Positions 12,903 to 22,510 of a stretch of 64,000 nucleotides of DNA are shown here, in pieces; the stretch's first letter is position 1; each line of letters begins with the position of its first letter. This DNA is from Harmonia axyridis. Lineage: Eukaryota; Arthropoda; Insecta; Coleoptera; Coccinellidae. The stretch spans positions 1,242,501 through 1,306,500 of the forward strand of contig NC_059504.1 of assembly GCF_914767665.1 (NCBI RefSeq). Reading direction: 5' to 3'. Below the pieces are notes generated by a model. The model ran no database searches, was not told the DNA's origin, and worked only from the letters and a program-made list of their open reading frames with translations. The position numbers were made by a program, and so were the translations under genes.

Positions 12903-13358
12903 TCACTGGTTTCCATACACTTCAATCAAAACCCTTGGATCTCTTTGAGCGGGAAGGGTGAAGTAGATCTCAACTCCATCAGAATAAACATCGATTTCAC
13001 CACCAAAAGCTCTTTCTCTTCCAACATTCACAAATCGTACAGACGTAATCGATCTGACGTTCTTGAAAGAAGCTGTGTATTTCAAAGTCTGATCTCTGGT
13101 ACTCACAACAGGGTAGATCACCAAGTCGCGAAGAAGAAGAACATCACCATCCTGCCTCTTCTTGTAGACTTGGTCACCCCAGTTGGTGAAGCCATCATCA
13201 TCAGGAAGGTCGATTTTCTGGACGGTTTTGGACTGACCGTTGGCCCTCAAAACTGCCGATCCATTCTTCAAAACTCTCAAGCTTGTGGAAACTTCAACTT
13301 CAGCCAATGTGGCTGAAAAGAGGCAAAGCACAAAGGCAGCAAGAAATATTTTCGACAT
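12903..13358 (-). CDS. Small secreted protein, MBF2-like family, 151 aa, intronless
   Basis: Starts MSKIFLAAFVLCLFSATLA, a classic signal peptide with likely cleavage after A19, so the product is secreted. The mature part of ~132 residues is mostly predicted beta strand. Its C-terminal half (KNVRSITSVRFVNVGRERA, then FGGEIDVYSDGVEIYF, ending VLIEVYGNQ) follows the arthropod MBF2 domain pattern of a hydrophobic strand, GG, strand, and closing V/F-x-V-x-I/V-YG. No cysteines remain in the mature protein. Family knowledge: MBF2 was first described as a silkworm transcription co-activator, but most insect members are secreted proteins of unknown role, often in saliva, haemolymph or cuticle. The single exon with its own TATA box and AATAAA looks complete. 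The family call is moderate; secretion is confident. Confidence 0.78.
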   Translation of the reverse strand: MSKIFLAAFVLCLFSATLAEVEVSTSLRVLKNGSAVLRANGQSKTVQKIDLPDDDGFTNWGDQVYKKRQDGDVLLLRDLVIYPVVSTRDQTLKYTASFKNVRSITSVRFVNVGRERAFGGEIDVYSDGVEIYFTLPAQRDPRVLIEVYGNQ

Positions 13359-13420
13359 TTCGACGTGTTGATTTTGTTCGATTTGGAATTGAACTATGAG
13401 AATCGTGTCCGTCTTTGGTG

Positions 13421-13427
13421 TTTTATA
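13421..13427 (-). promoter_or_regulatory. TATA box of the MBF2-like gene
   Basis: TATAAAA on the minus strand ends 63 bases before the ATG. Transcription would start near 13390-13398 and leave a short leader of about 35 bases. Confidence 0.65.
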
Positions 13428-13968
13428 CTAGATAATTGAAGAGTGTGGATTTCCTAGATGATCTTGATTGTTTGTTGATATATCTTATCTTCCTTTGAAC
13501 TTGGAGCAGGCGATTACAATAAAAAAATTGAAATAACCACTTGAGTATTTGTTGACATCAGTATTTCCAGGATTTATATCCAAATATTTGGATAGGTGTA
13601 TATTGTTCTATATCATATCTACGGTTTTTCCTTTTTTTATTCTCATAAATACTTCTCTGTATTGTTTTGAGTATAGGATCATTATCAAATAGTAATTGAG
13701 TACTTATTACAATTAGGTTTTTTATGATCTATGTTTGGGAAACTTTTTCGGTTGAAGTAATCTTTTGAATTAATTTTATCTTGAATGGGATATCCAGAAA
13801 ACTGACAAACTCGTATCTATTCTAATTTATATGCAGATCGCTAACGGTTTCAAATAGAAAAAATGGTATTTGAAAAAAAAATTAGAAATAATAGAATGGC
13901 AAACTGAAAAATATTCGACAGCGCTCTGAAGCCATGAGTCCTAATTTTTTTCGACGACATTTACGTGC
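13428..13968. other. Intergenic, no gene seen
   Basis: AT-rich sequence upstream of the MBF2-like gene. No supported exon or repeat end was found before the P-type element begins. Confidence 0.4.
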
Positions 13969-13976
13969 ATCTCAAA

Positions 13977-14575
13977 CATAGAGTAATAAATAGAGATAGA
14001 GGGAGTATACGCAATTTTCACATGTCCCCAACATGGTTAGATTACATTGTCGGATTGTGATATATTGTCAAGTCCATAATTTTACTATATCCTTATGAAT
14101 GTATATTATATTGAATAAATATATTTATTTGATTGATTTTCAATTGAATATGCAAATTTGAATATTTGGAATCCGATATTTTTCCTAATTGTCGAATTTA
14201 TAATAAGCAGAATACTATCTATTTTCTATATCTACCTGCTGAAATCCAAGGTTTGGCAACTTTTGCTCTCCTAGTGTCATCGGTTGTTTCACGTCGTTTG
14301 ACGCGCTTGAAGTTTGTTTTCTGAATTTCTGATATATGTACATATTTAGGAATTTATTTCGATATATTTTGAGTTATTATCAAACGTTGATTCACTATGG
14401 GACATAAGAAGTGCGTTCTTCGTGGAGAAACTTGCGAATTGAGTGAAATATCGTATCACTGATATGTTTTCATTTCCGCGCGTTCCCTGTCAAATTTGAT
14501 AGTTCATTTAGGGGACAAAATTGGCTTACTAAAAATGACATAAATGCTCCCTCTATCTATATTCATCACTTTAAG
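13977..14575 (+). mobile_element. P-superfamily non-autonomous element, copy 1
   Basis: 599 bp. The left end begins CATAGAGTAATAAATAG and the right end is its degraded complement (CCCTCTATCTATATTCATCACTTTAAG). Subterminal GTCCCCAACATG near the left end is matched by a diverged inverted copy near the right. The flanking 8 bases ATCTCAAA (13969-13976) and ATCCCAAG (14576-14583) fit a decayed 8-bp target duplication. Inside is a promoter-like stretch and the start of an ORF at 14398 (MGHKKCVLRGETCE), where the second Cys of the C-x2-C pair has mutated to Arg and a stop follows at about 14461. It is a dead copy of the family described at 18499. Confidence 0.8.
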
Positions 14576-15424
14576 ATCCCAAGCCAACATTGACTTGAAT
14601 AAAACTCCACTTACATAATAAAAAATATTCGTCCGTTTTCGAGAAAATTGTGGATATCAAGATAAGTGAATCATCCTGTATACAGGCGCAGACTGTTCTC
14701 AAAACCACCCCTGAGGCATCCCGCCAAGAATGAAAAAACGGCAACGGTCAATTATAAAAATCGAGTCTGCAATTTGTTGTTCCATTATCACGCACAATCA
14801 CACACACCTTGTCTTTAGTCAGCGCACATGTCCCATGACCGCCGTGCATGGGGAAAAAACACGCATGACGCCCCGTTTAGGGCCTTTTTAGCCCCGTGCC
14901 CCACAAGCACTCTGCGCGCCATAAAGGCCCCCCAAGTGGACCCCCAAACACGCGCGAACAATATTTTTCTACGTTCGGACTTTTGTTTAAAGCAAAAGTT
15001 GCGGCCTTCCAGGGTTGACAAATGTACCCCCCGCTGCAGGGCCAGCCTCTGTTAGATAAAGTTTTGTTGTTGTATTTTGTGAAATATGCGCCCCGTGCCC
15101 TCTCTGGTGAAATCATTCGCCGTGAAATTGTACATGAGTTTGAGAAGTTAATCGTGTATAATGGGAGAGGGGGGGAGGTTGAAGATTTTGGGGTAGTTTC
15201 TTGGCAGTGTTCGGGAATAACATTGGGTATAAGATTTTATAGAGTCGCCTGTGGTTGCCTCTTAATTTCTGATTAAAAAGATAAGAAAGGCAGTAATGTG
15301 AAGTAAGGAGTTTCTGCCCACTTTTTCAAATTCGTATTCGTGTAATTTTTAAATTTCTTATGTGAGTTTTTGCTTCTGCATGCTGAATTCAATATCGGTC
15401 TGAGACATAACATAAAAACATATA
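14576..15424. other. Intergenic with a GC-rich block at 14816-15060
   Basis: The block is much richer in G+C and CpG than its surroundings and is followed by ordinary AT-rich sequence. Several short frames cross it on both strands, but none resembles a known protein or shows clear exon borders. It could be a promoter, a conserved element or an unrecognised repeat. Confidence 0.3.
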
Positions 15425-16351
15425 ATGGGTGTTTTTTATCGAGGTAAATAACTTTAAGTTGGCATTACTGTTCAAGATAGCGACCGATTTAACAGCTGTC
15501 AAGTGATTTATTCTCAGTTTGGTTTGGCAATTCATCATGAAAATACTCACGCCTGAGCAACGCTTGCAAATAGTGCAATTTTATTTCGAAAATAATGGTT
15601 CTGTGCGGAATACGTATCGCGCACTACATCCATTTCATTTTGTTTAGCGATGAAGCGCACTTCTGGTTGAATGGCTGCGTCAACAAACGAAACTGCCGCA
15701 TTTGGAGTGAAGCTAATCCTCAAGTGTATGTCGAAACACCGTTACATCCAGAAAAACTGATTGTTTGGTACGCTTTATGGGCTGGTGGAATCATTGGTCC
15801 GTACTTCTTCAAAAACAATGATGGCCAGAACGTTACCGTCAATGGTGATCGGTATAGAGCCATGATTACTAACTTTTTCATTCCTGAATTGAACAACCAT
15901 GATGTCCAGGAGCTGTGGTTCCAACAAGACGGCGCAACATGTCACACAGCTCGTGCCACAATCGATTTATTGAAAGACACCTAATTTCACGTTTTGGACC
16001 TGTGAATTGGCCTCCAAGATCTTGTGATTTAACACCGCTAGACTACTTTCTGTGGGGCTATGTAAAGTCATTGGTCTATGCGGATAAGCCACAAACCCTT
16101 GACCATTTGGAAGACAACTTTCGCCGTGTTATTGGCGATATACGGCCACAAATGTTGGAAACAGTCATCGAAAATTGAACGTCCAGATTGGACTACATCC
16201 GGGCCAGCCATGGCGGTCATATGCCAGAAACCATATTTAAAATGTAATGCCACAAGATTATCTTGCGGATAAATAAAATTCATGTCAATCGAATAATCCA
16301 TCGTTGTTTTATTGCAATTTAAAGTTCTATAGTTCTAAAAAAAACACCCTT
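15425..16351 (+). mobile_element. Tc1/mariner-IS630 (DUF4817-type) element, copy 1, deleted
   Basis: Flanked by TA on both sides; the ends read ATGGGTGTTTT and AACACCCTT, with inverted ends about 30 bp long and imperfect. The 5' frame begins at 15537 (MKILTPEQRLQIVQFYFENN), an HTH of the DUF4817 type, and then reads into a stop because the element's middle is deleted out of frame. The catalytic half continues in another frame from about 15595: FSDEAHFW (first Asp), WFQQDGATCHTA (second), PPRSCDLTPLDYFLWG (third). A further 13-base gap near 15980 breaks the frame between the second and third Asp. It cannot encode an active transposase. Confidence 0.9.
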
Positions 16352-16353
16352 TA

Positions 16354-16510
16354 CAAAAATGGTATCGAAGAGTTGGAAGATCGCTATAATCGCTGTTTCG
16401 TCCTCTAAGGCATCTATGTTGAAAAATAAAATCGAATTTTGCCAAAAAAAATGTGTTTTACTATGGAAGACTGGGGACTTTCGATTGACTTGTTATATAG
16501 CAAAATCTTC
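16354..16510 (+). mobile_element. 3' end of a different mariner-type transposase
   Basis: Directly after copy 1, 16354-16415 reads KNGIEELEDRYNRCFVL, a stop, then GIYVEK. This is the C-terminal signature of a separate Tc1/mariner lineage (I recall it from rosa/DD41D-like insect elements). The stretch continues to CTTTCGATTGACTTGTTATA, which looks like that element's terminal repeat. Only this tail remains. The lineage name is from memory and uncertain. Confidence 0.5.
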
Positions 16511-16692
16511 TTTCTTACAGACAACCAATAAACAAGACCTTTCTGGCAACACATACCCTAAATAACCCAGAAAGCAAAAAAAATGGTTTAAATAATTAAT
16601 AACTCTTATTTTCAAATTATTCCATTAATTCTAAACGTTAATCTAAAGGGCGGGTTCCAGATTTCATGGAATTTAACGGCTCAGCTACTCAC
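16511..16692. other. Intergenic, no gene seen
   Basis: AT-rich spacer between the mariner tail and the exon-like segment. Confidence 0.3.
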
Positions 16693-16849
16693 CCTCAAAA
16701 ACCTCTCGAATGTATTCAATCCTATGATATTATCCACACTACAGATAGAAAAGAAATACTGAATGGTAAAGTATGAATAAAGTCTAGTCATCGAATGCTC
16801 GATTATTTTCTTGTCGTCCAGACACGCCTTAATGATCACCTGGTTCTGA
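16693..16849 (-). CDS. Possible isolated exon, hydrophobic, unknown (weakly chemoreceptor-like)
   Basis: On the minus strand a good acceptor (polypyrimidine, TTTTCAG) and a strong donor (AGG|GTGAGTAG) bound 157 nt that are open in one frame. It reads ACLDDKKIIEHSMTRLYSYF, then TIQYFFSICSVDNIIGLNTF. The pattern (Cys, D-K/H-K-I-I-x-x, then a hydrophobic segment with Q-F and I-C) loosely resembles a middle exon of insect odorant receptors, but no partner exons with matching phase were found nearby. It may be a remnant exon of a gene broken by transposons, or chance. Confidence 0.3.
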
Positions 16850-17049
16850 CTGAAAATACAGGGGAGAAGAAACGGGTAGGACATTTCTTTAAAGGGGCAC
16901 GTTGACACGGATATTTTGTGTCTAATTTGATTGCGACACAAACGTAATTTTTTTAAGTGGGGCAGAGTGATTTGTGGAAGAAAAATAGGTGAAATTATTC
17001 TTTATTCGTTTTTTAGTCACTTGATTAAATAGGTCACCCGATCCAATAA

Positions 17050-18060
17050 TCGTAATTCTACGAAATGGTAATTTGAACATGTTTGAAAAGAAGTTTCCCC
17101 ACGTCGAGAGGCACCTTCTCGACTGGCGTGAAAATGGAGAAAATATTTGAGCAGTTGGGACAAGTTAGTGATGTGAAGAATCGAAATCGTGTGCGTAGCT
17201 CAAGAATAACTAAAATATTGCTACTGTAGACCGTAGAAAACCCAGGTATGCCGATTCCTCATCTATCTTGGGAATTAGGCATTCCACAAAAATCTCCTAA
17301 ATTATTCGTCACAGACCGCTCAAATAGAATGTTTTTCAAACATCAAAGAAGCGCACTTCTGGTTGAATGGCTACGTCAACAAACAAAACTGCCGCATTTG
17401 GAGTGAAGCTAATCCTCAAGTGTATGTCGAAACACCGTTACATCCAGAAAAACTGACTGTTTGGTGCGCTTTATGGGCTGGTGGAATCATTGGTCCGTAC
17501 TTCTTCAAAAACGATGATGGCCAGAACTTTGCAGTCAATGGTGATCGGTATAGAGCCATGATTACTAACTTTTTCATTCCTGAATTGAACAACCATGATG
17601 TCCAGGAGCTGTGGTTCCAACAAGACGGCGCAACATGTCACACAGCTCGTGCCACAATCGATTTATTGAAGGACACGTTTGGTGACCGCCAAATTTCACG
17701 TTTTGGACCTGTGAATTGGCCTCCAAGATCTTGTGATTTAACACCGCTAGACTACTTTCTGTGGGGCTATGTGAAGTCATTGGTCTATGCGGATAAGCCA
17801 CAAACCCTTGACGATTTGGAAAACAACATTCGCCGTGTTATTGCCGATATACGGCCACAAACGTTAGAAAAAGTCATCGAATGTTGGACGTCCAGATTGG
17901 ACTACATCCGAGCCAGCCGTGGTGGTCATATGCCAGAAATCATATTTAAAATGGAATGCCACAAGATTATCTTACGGATAAATAAAATTCATGTCAATCG
18001 AATAATCCATCGTTGTTTTATTGCAATTTAAAGTTCTATAGCTCTAAAAAAAACACTCTT
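17050..18060 (+). mobile_element. Tc1/mariner-IS630 (DUF4817-type) element, copy 2, with part of the central domain
   Basis: 17346-18060 is the usual catalytic half, open from 17363 to 18031 with all three Asp motifs (WFQQDGATCHTA and CDLTPLDYFLWG intact; the N-terminal part of the FSDEAHFW box is lost at the join). The right end is AACACTCTT|TA. Upstream, 17090-17340 is unlike the other copies: it encodes pieces of the central linker and second HTH (FEQLGQVSDVKNRNRVRSS; VENPGMPIPHLSWELGIPQ) interrupted by a stop. The standard 5' end is missing. It is therefore either a relic of a longer parent or a chimera with a related older element. Confidence 0.8.
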
Positions 18061-18490
18061 TACAAGTACTCAAAGCAACTGACTTCACGTCAGTGCTCTT
18101 CTAATTTTTTTCAATAGGAGTTAGATCAAAGGAGTGAGTATAAAAGGATCCAGGTGCAACAATTGAAGGCGGCATCTTCAGCCTCACAAAGTTGAAATTA
18201 ATTATAAAAATATTCAACACAATGACTACCGACTCATTGTGTCTCTTTGAATTGGCCGGAATCAAACCCCCCAGTGACACAAGTATTGATACCGTTGAAT
18301 AGATACGAAGATTGGGACCTCCTGTACCCGAAATTTGTTCATTTACACATCGACAGTCTTCACACAGGCCTTTTGTGCTAATAATTGATGGAGGTGGTAT
18401 TACTTTCATCATGTGCTTTATTAAAACAATCATAAACGAAGGAAGGCAAAGGTTTTTGAGCGCTCTATGTCTGGATTATTCGAATTTTGA
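18061..18490. other. Region with an unassigned minus-strand frame
   Basis: A minus-strand frame of 110 codons (18433-18101) includes NLRIYSTVSILVSLGGLIPA and a possible donor at 18188 (TTT|GTGAGG). It looks somewhat like an N-terminal membrane exon, but no homologue was recognised and its phase does not join the exon-like segment at 16693-16849. Left unassigned. Confidence 0.25.
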
Positions 18491-18498
18491 GTCGAGAA

Positions 18499-19084
18499 CA
18501 TAGAGTCATTAACATTGAGGGGGTATATGCAATTTTTACATGTCCCCAACATGGTTAGATTACGTTATCTGATTGTGATGTAGTTTCAAATCCACAAATT
18601 TACTATATCGTTATGAATGTATATAATATTGAATGAAATATGTTTATTTGAGTGATTCCCGATTAAATATGCAAATTTGAATATTTGGAATCCGATATTT
18701 TTCCTAATTGTCGAATTTATAATAAGCAGAATATTTTTTATTTTCTGTATATACCTGCTGAAATCCAAGGTTTGGTAACTTTTGCTCTCCTAGTGTCATC
18801 GGTTGTTTCACGTCGTTTGACGCGCTTGAAGTTTGTTTTCTGAATTTCTGATATATTTAGGTATTTATTTCAATATATCTTGAGTTGATATGAAACGTTG
18901 ATTCACTATGGGACATAAGAAGTGCGTTCTTTGTGGAGAAACTCGCGAATTGAGTGAAATATCGTATCACACATATGTTTTCATTTCCGCGCGCTTCATG
19001 TCAAATTTGATAGTTCATGTTGGGGACAAAATTCGCTTACTTAAAATGAAACATGCTCCCTCTATCTATGTTCATTACTCCGAG
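18499..19084 (+). mobile_element. P-superfamily non-autonomous element, copy 2 (best preserved)
   Basis: 586 bp. The left end starts CATAGAGTCATTAACATTG; the right end finishes CTATCTATGTTCATTACTCCGAG, giving ~31-bp imperfect inverted ends. The 8 bases outside are GTCGAGAA (18491-18498) and GTCGGGAA (19085-19092), an 8-bp target duplication with one change. Subterminal GTCCCCAACATG (left) and CATGTTGGGGAC (right) form an internal inverted pair. ATG at 18908 opens MGHKKCVLCGETRELSEIS, with an early C-x2-C like the THAP zinc-binding start of P-element transposase, and stays open for 66 codons to the right end. 31-bp ends, subterminal repeats and 8-bp duplications are the P-superfamily hallmarks. 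The middle of the transposase is gone. Confidence 0.82.
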
Positions 19085-19092
19085 GTCGGGAA

Positions 19093-19750
19093 TTGTTTCA
19101 AACGATAAGGTTCGACTTTTGGAAGGACTATTTAATACTAAAAAATCCATTCAATCACGAATTAAGGGAAATATTATTCGAGTTGAGCAATTGAGAAAGC
19201 GCATCCACCAATACGAGCTTTACTTTCCAATACTCTTCTTGAATTTTCTGTGCCTCTGATTATGTGGCCACCTCGAAATTTCGCACGGAACTTGAAATTA
19301 ATGTTTCATATAAATATCTGACATCTCAGTGCAGTTGGTTTCGTGGTTATGAAAATATTTCGTATTTTTTTTTCGATATCAGATCTTAAATTAGTTCTGG
19401 TTGAGCTATCACGACAAAATTTTGCACGAAGTTTGAAATTATTATTCTTTATTTGAAGGAAAACTTTCAACTCGATCAGAACTGTGATCACGGAAATATT
19501 CAGATTGTGTTTTTGAATTGTGTTGAGAATTTACACGATACAAGAATATCAGTACGACCAAGAAAAAGGGTACGCTAATTGTAAGAGAAAATCCAAATTC
19601 AACTGTTATGTTGAGCTTAATTCAACATTAACAGTCCACGGTTGTTCTCAATAATTGAATCTTTCTCAAACTACAACATAGAGAATTTAAAGAAAATATT
19701 TGGACGTACATCCTCATTAAATTCAACTGGTTCAAAAATTTAAGTCATCA
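19093..19750. other. Intergenic, no gene seen
   Basis: AT-rich sequence without a supported feature. Confidence 0.3.
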
Positions 19751-19759
19751 GGCCACCAT

Positions 19760-20060
19760 ACACATCATTTATTCTCTGATTTTGCTCTTCAACAACTTGA
19801 AAATGATGAACAATTTTTTAGAAAAAAGCTGTTCAGTGATGAAGCTCATTTTTAGTTAAATAGTTATTTAAGCAGATATAATTGCAGAATTTGAAATGAT
19901 GAAAATCCACAAGAAACTGTTGAGACACCATTAGGTAGATTCTGATGAAGTCCCTGTGTGGTGTACAATTCATGCTGGCAGAGATGATTAGTGAACATTT
20001 CTAGAAAATCATGGGAGAGTAACAGTGAAGGATACAGAACAAAGTTAAATGTGAAAAATT
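19760..20060 (+). pseudogene. Old, degenerate IS630/mariner transposase fragment
   Basis: With stops and shifts ignored, this reads FFRKKLFSDEAHF, then LNSYLSRYNCRI, NDENPQETVETPL, and later HGR-VTVKD. It lines up with the catalytic start of the family at 15425 but is far more diverged, so it is an older relative. Several in-frame stops are present. Confidence 0.65.
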
Positions 20061-20808
20061 GGGTTGACAGAATGTAGATTACGTACGAAGAAGAAGTAGT
20101 GAAATCATATGAAATTTCCATACAAAATTGAATAATGTAATCTTTCAAATGAAACAGAAATTTTGTGCCACTAAATCATCTATATTTATTAATTTTTTTT
20201 AAATTGTATCTCCTCTATTGGAAAACCCATCAGAATAAAATTATTCAGCGATCCGTCCCTGTCTCGATCTTTATTGGTATTTTACTGTTTCATAAGTGAA
20301 TAAAAATCATCACTGTATCGTTGGAAACCTTAATTAGACGCATCATGAATGTGGGATATTTTCATATTCGCTTGTAAAATCTGTATTTTATTTGATTTTA
20401 AAGGAAACGACGTTTATTACCAACAACGCTTAGAATTGGAAGTAATGCGGTGATTTCGTGGATTTTGTGTTATCGTAAAATGAGAAATTAATAATTATTC
20501 ACCAGACGCCAGTCAGGTATTGAGAAATTCGAGTAGGAGATTTCATATTATGGATATCCTGCTTTCTAGTATCATTGACTATTCCCATCAAAAAATTCCA
20601 ACCAATCATATTAACGCATATGATACAAATTACTTAGCAACGGACCAATATCAATGCATAGTGAAATTTACGGGTATTTGGACGTGTGCTTTAGGCTTTA
20701 TGATGATTCTCAAAATGATTTCATTCATTTAAATTACAGTTATTATTTGAATAATTGAAGTTGAGTGAAATTTTTTCAGGGAAATAGTCTTTCATATACC
20801 TACCTCTC
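20061..20808. other. Intergenic, no recognised gene
   Basis: A short plus-strand frame at 20550-20732 begins MDILLSSIIDYSHQK and could be an orphan exon, but nothing supports it beyond being open. Confidence 0.25.
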
Positions 20809-20984
20809 GTGCTTGCCAAATTATAGAATATTCGAGTTTTTGGCAAGCATTCGGGATATAACTAAAGAGTATTCAAATATGAATGCAGGGTTTTCCTCTT
20901 ATTGGAAAAACCTGCATATAGCTGCAAATGTGCGAATTGATCATGGAAAATTTCATGATCAATGCGCACATTTGCAGCTATATG
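20809..20984. repeat. Three consecutive hairpins
   Basis: Hairpin 1, about 20810-20850: TGCTTGCCAAA paired with TTTGGCAAGCA around 18 bases. Hairpin 2, 20883-20917: 14-base arms (13 paired) around a 7-base loop. Hairpin 3, 20915-20984: ~31-base arms with one mismatch, beginning CATATAGCTGCAAATGTG, around GAAAATTT. Hairpins 2 and 3 share a few bases. A frame of 89 codons crosses them (20765-21034) but resembles no known protein. Confidence 0.8.
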
Positions 20985-21640
20985 GAATCGATGACTTCAA
21001 GAATTCCATTTTTAAGGTCTTGAATCGATTGTAGAGTATTGGCATAGATCTTCTCTTCAACGTGGCTCCAATAGAAAAAGGCTAAAGTTGTTGAATCACA
21101 AGATCTCTAGGGATAATTGTGAACACGTCTTGGAGAAATAACACTGCCAGGAAACTTTTCCTGTGCAACGTTTTGTTGAAAATAAATCGTCTATTTCAAT
21201 ACCTTCCAATTCCGGCCAAAAAAATTATTCATTAATCATAGCTTGGTAGCGAAATCCAAATTTCGTTTATTTATCTCATCTGTTTTTGAAAACGGTACTT
21301 CCATTATTCGAAAACAATTGGAGAAATGATATAATCTCGGTTGAATCATAAATTAATCATAATGGATTATTGGTGGAGCACTAATAGTCAAAAGTTCAAC
21401 GAACCTTTCAAAAAAACGTGCATTATCAACTTTCAAAGTTGAAGTAACCACACTTCTATTGGCAGGACTTTCTTGATTAGGTGGTGTATGACGCACATTT
21501 AGACAACCAAGTGAAATAGGATTGGAAAATTTTCATGAGTGTTGCCTAGGAAGAACTCCTAGTACCATCCAAATACAAGAAACTTCATCCAAGCTTCAAC
21601 AAACAAAAACTCCACTAAAGTGACTAAAGACCACCAAAGA
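20985..21640. other. Intergenic, no gene seen
   Basis: AT-rich; may contain undetectably decayed parts of the Penelope-like element that follows. Confidence 0.3.
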
Positions 21641-22510
21641 GTTTATGTAACAATGAATCACCATAAACCATGGAATAAACTCACCAACATATGACCTGGC
21701 GTCAGAGTTTACATCAATGCTAAAGCCTTATTTGGGGAATTCGTAAAGAAACTAAAACGTATGAAACTGAAGTCAAATGTCCTAGTTGTAAGCTGCGATA
21801 TTATTTCTAGACTACATATCTGAACTATTTCCGGAGGACTTAACAAACTCTTCATGATTTGGCGAACATTCAGCTGTTTTCAGTGAAATGGAAGGGTGAT
21901 TTTTGCTGAGAACTGGATAGACTTCTTATAGGTTAACCTTTCGGCACAGCTATCACAAACTTTTATATGGAAACATTCGAAAATGATGCCTTCCAAACAC
22001 CTCAAATGAAGCCTCCAACTTGGGAGATATATGTAGATGATACCTTTCTCATCTGGTCTCACAATAAATAAGATTATCAGATATAGTTCCCAATGGGGAA
22101 GTATACTTGCCAATCATATCATCATAGATCGATAAAATAGGAAAATTTTTCGAGACACATTCACCAACCAATTCACAAACCAACAAAAAGCCTTCAGATG
22201 TTCTGAAGATAAAATTGATCAGCTTTCTGAAGTTGGTGTACACAGGATACCTTGTGATAGTGGAAAAGTTTGCATTGTGACTACAACACCTAGAACCAGG
22301 AGTATGAGTATGAACAGAGTTGACGATTAAACCAAACGTCTAAGCCAAACATGGTCTCACCGACAGACATAAAATTTCATTCTCGAATACAGAAATCATC
22401 TCTGATATCAAAAGCTACTACTCGCGAATGAATAAGAAAGCCATCGAAATATACAAACATTCGAGTAACACCAACAGAAGAGAAAAAACACTAACAGAAT
22501 AGTGCACACT
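21641..22510 (+). mobile_element. Penelope-like retroelement relic (RT plus GIY-YIG end)
   Basis: Frame pieces read METFENDAFQTPQMKPPTW, then IYVDDTFLIWSH: YVDD at 22030-22041 is the reverse-transcriptase active site in the form typical of Penelope-like elements. Downstream, VHRIPCDSGKVCIVTT at about 22238 matches the start of the linked GIY-YIG endonuclease (usual form IPC-CGKVYIGTT). The later AIEIYKHSSNTNRREKT piece matches the conserved tail near the end of that domain. Many stops and shifts; inactive. The boundaries are approximate. Confidence 0.75.

Noticed and set aside
14815..15276. Overlapping frames on both strands in the GC-rich block
   Set aside because: Mutually overlapping and without recognisable domains; likely open by composition only.
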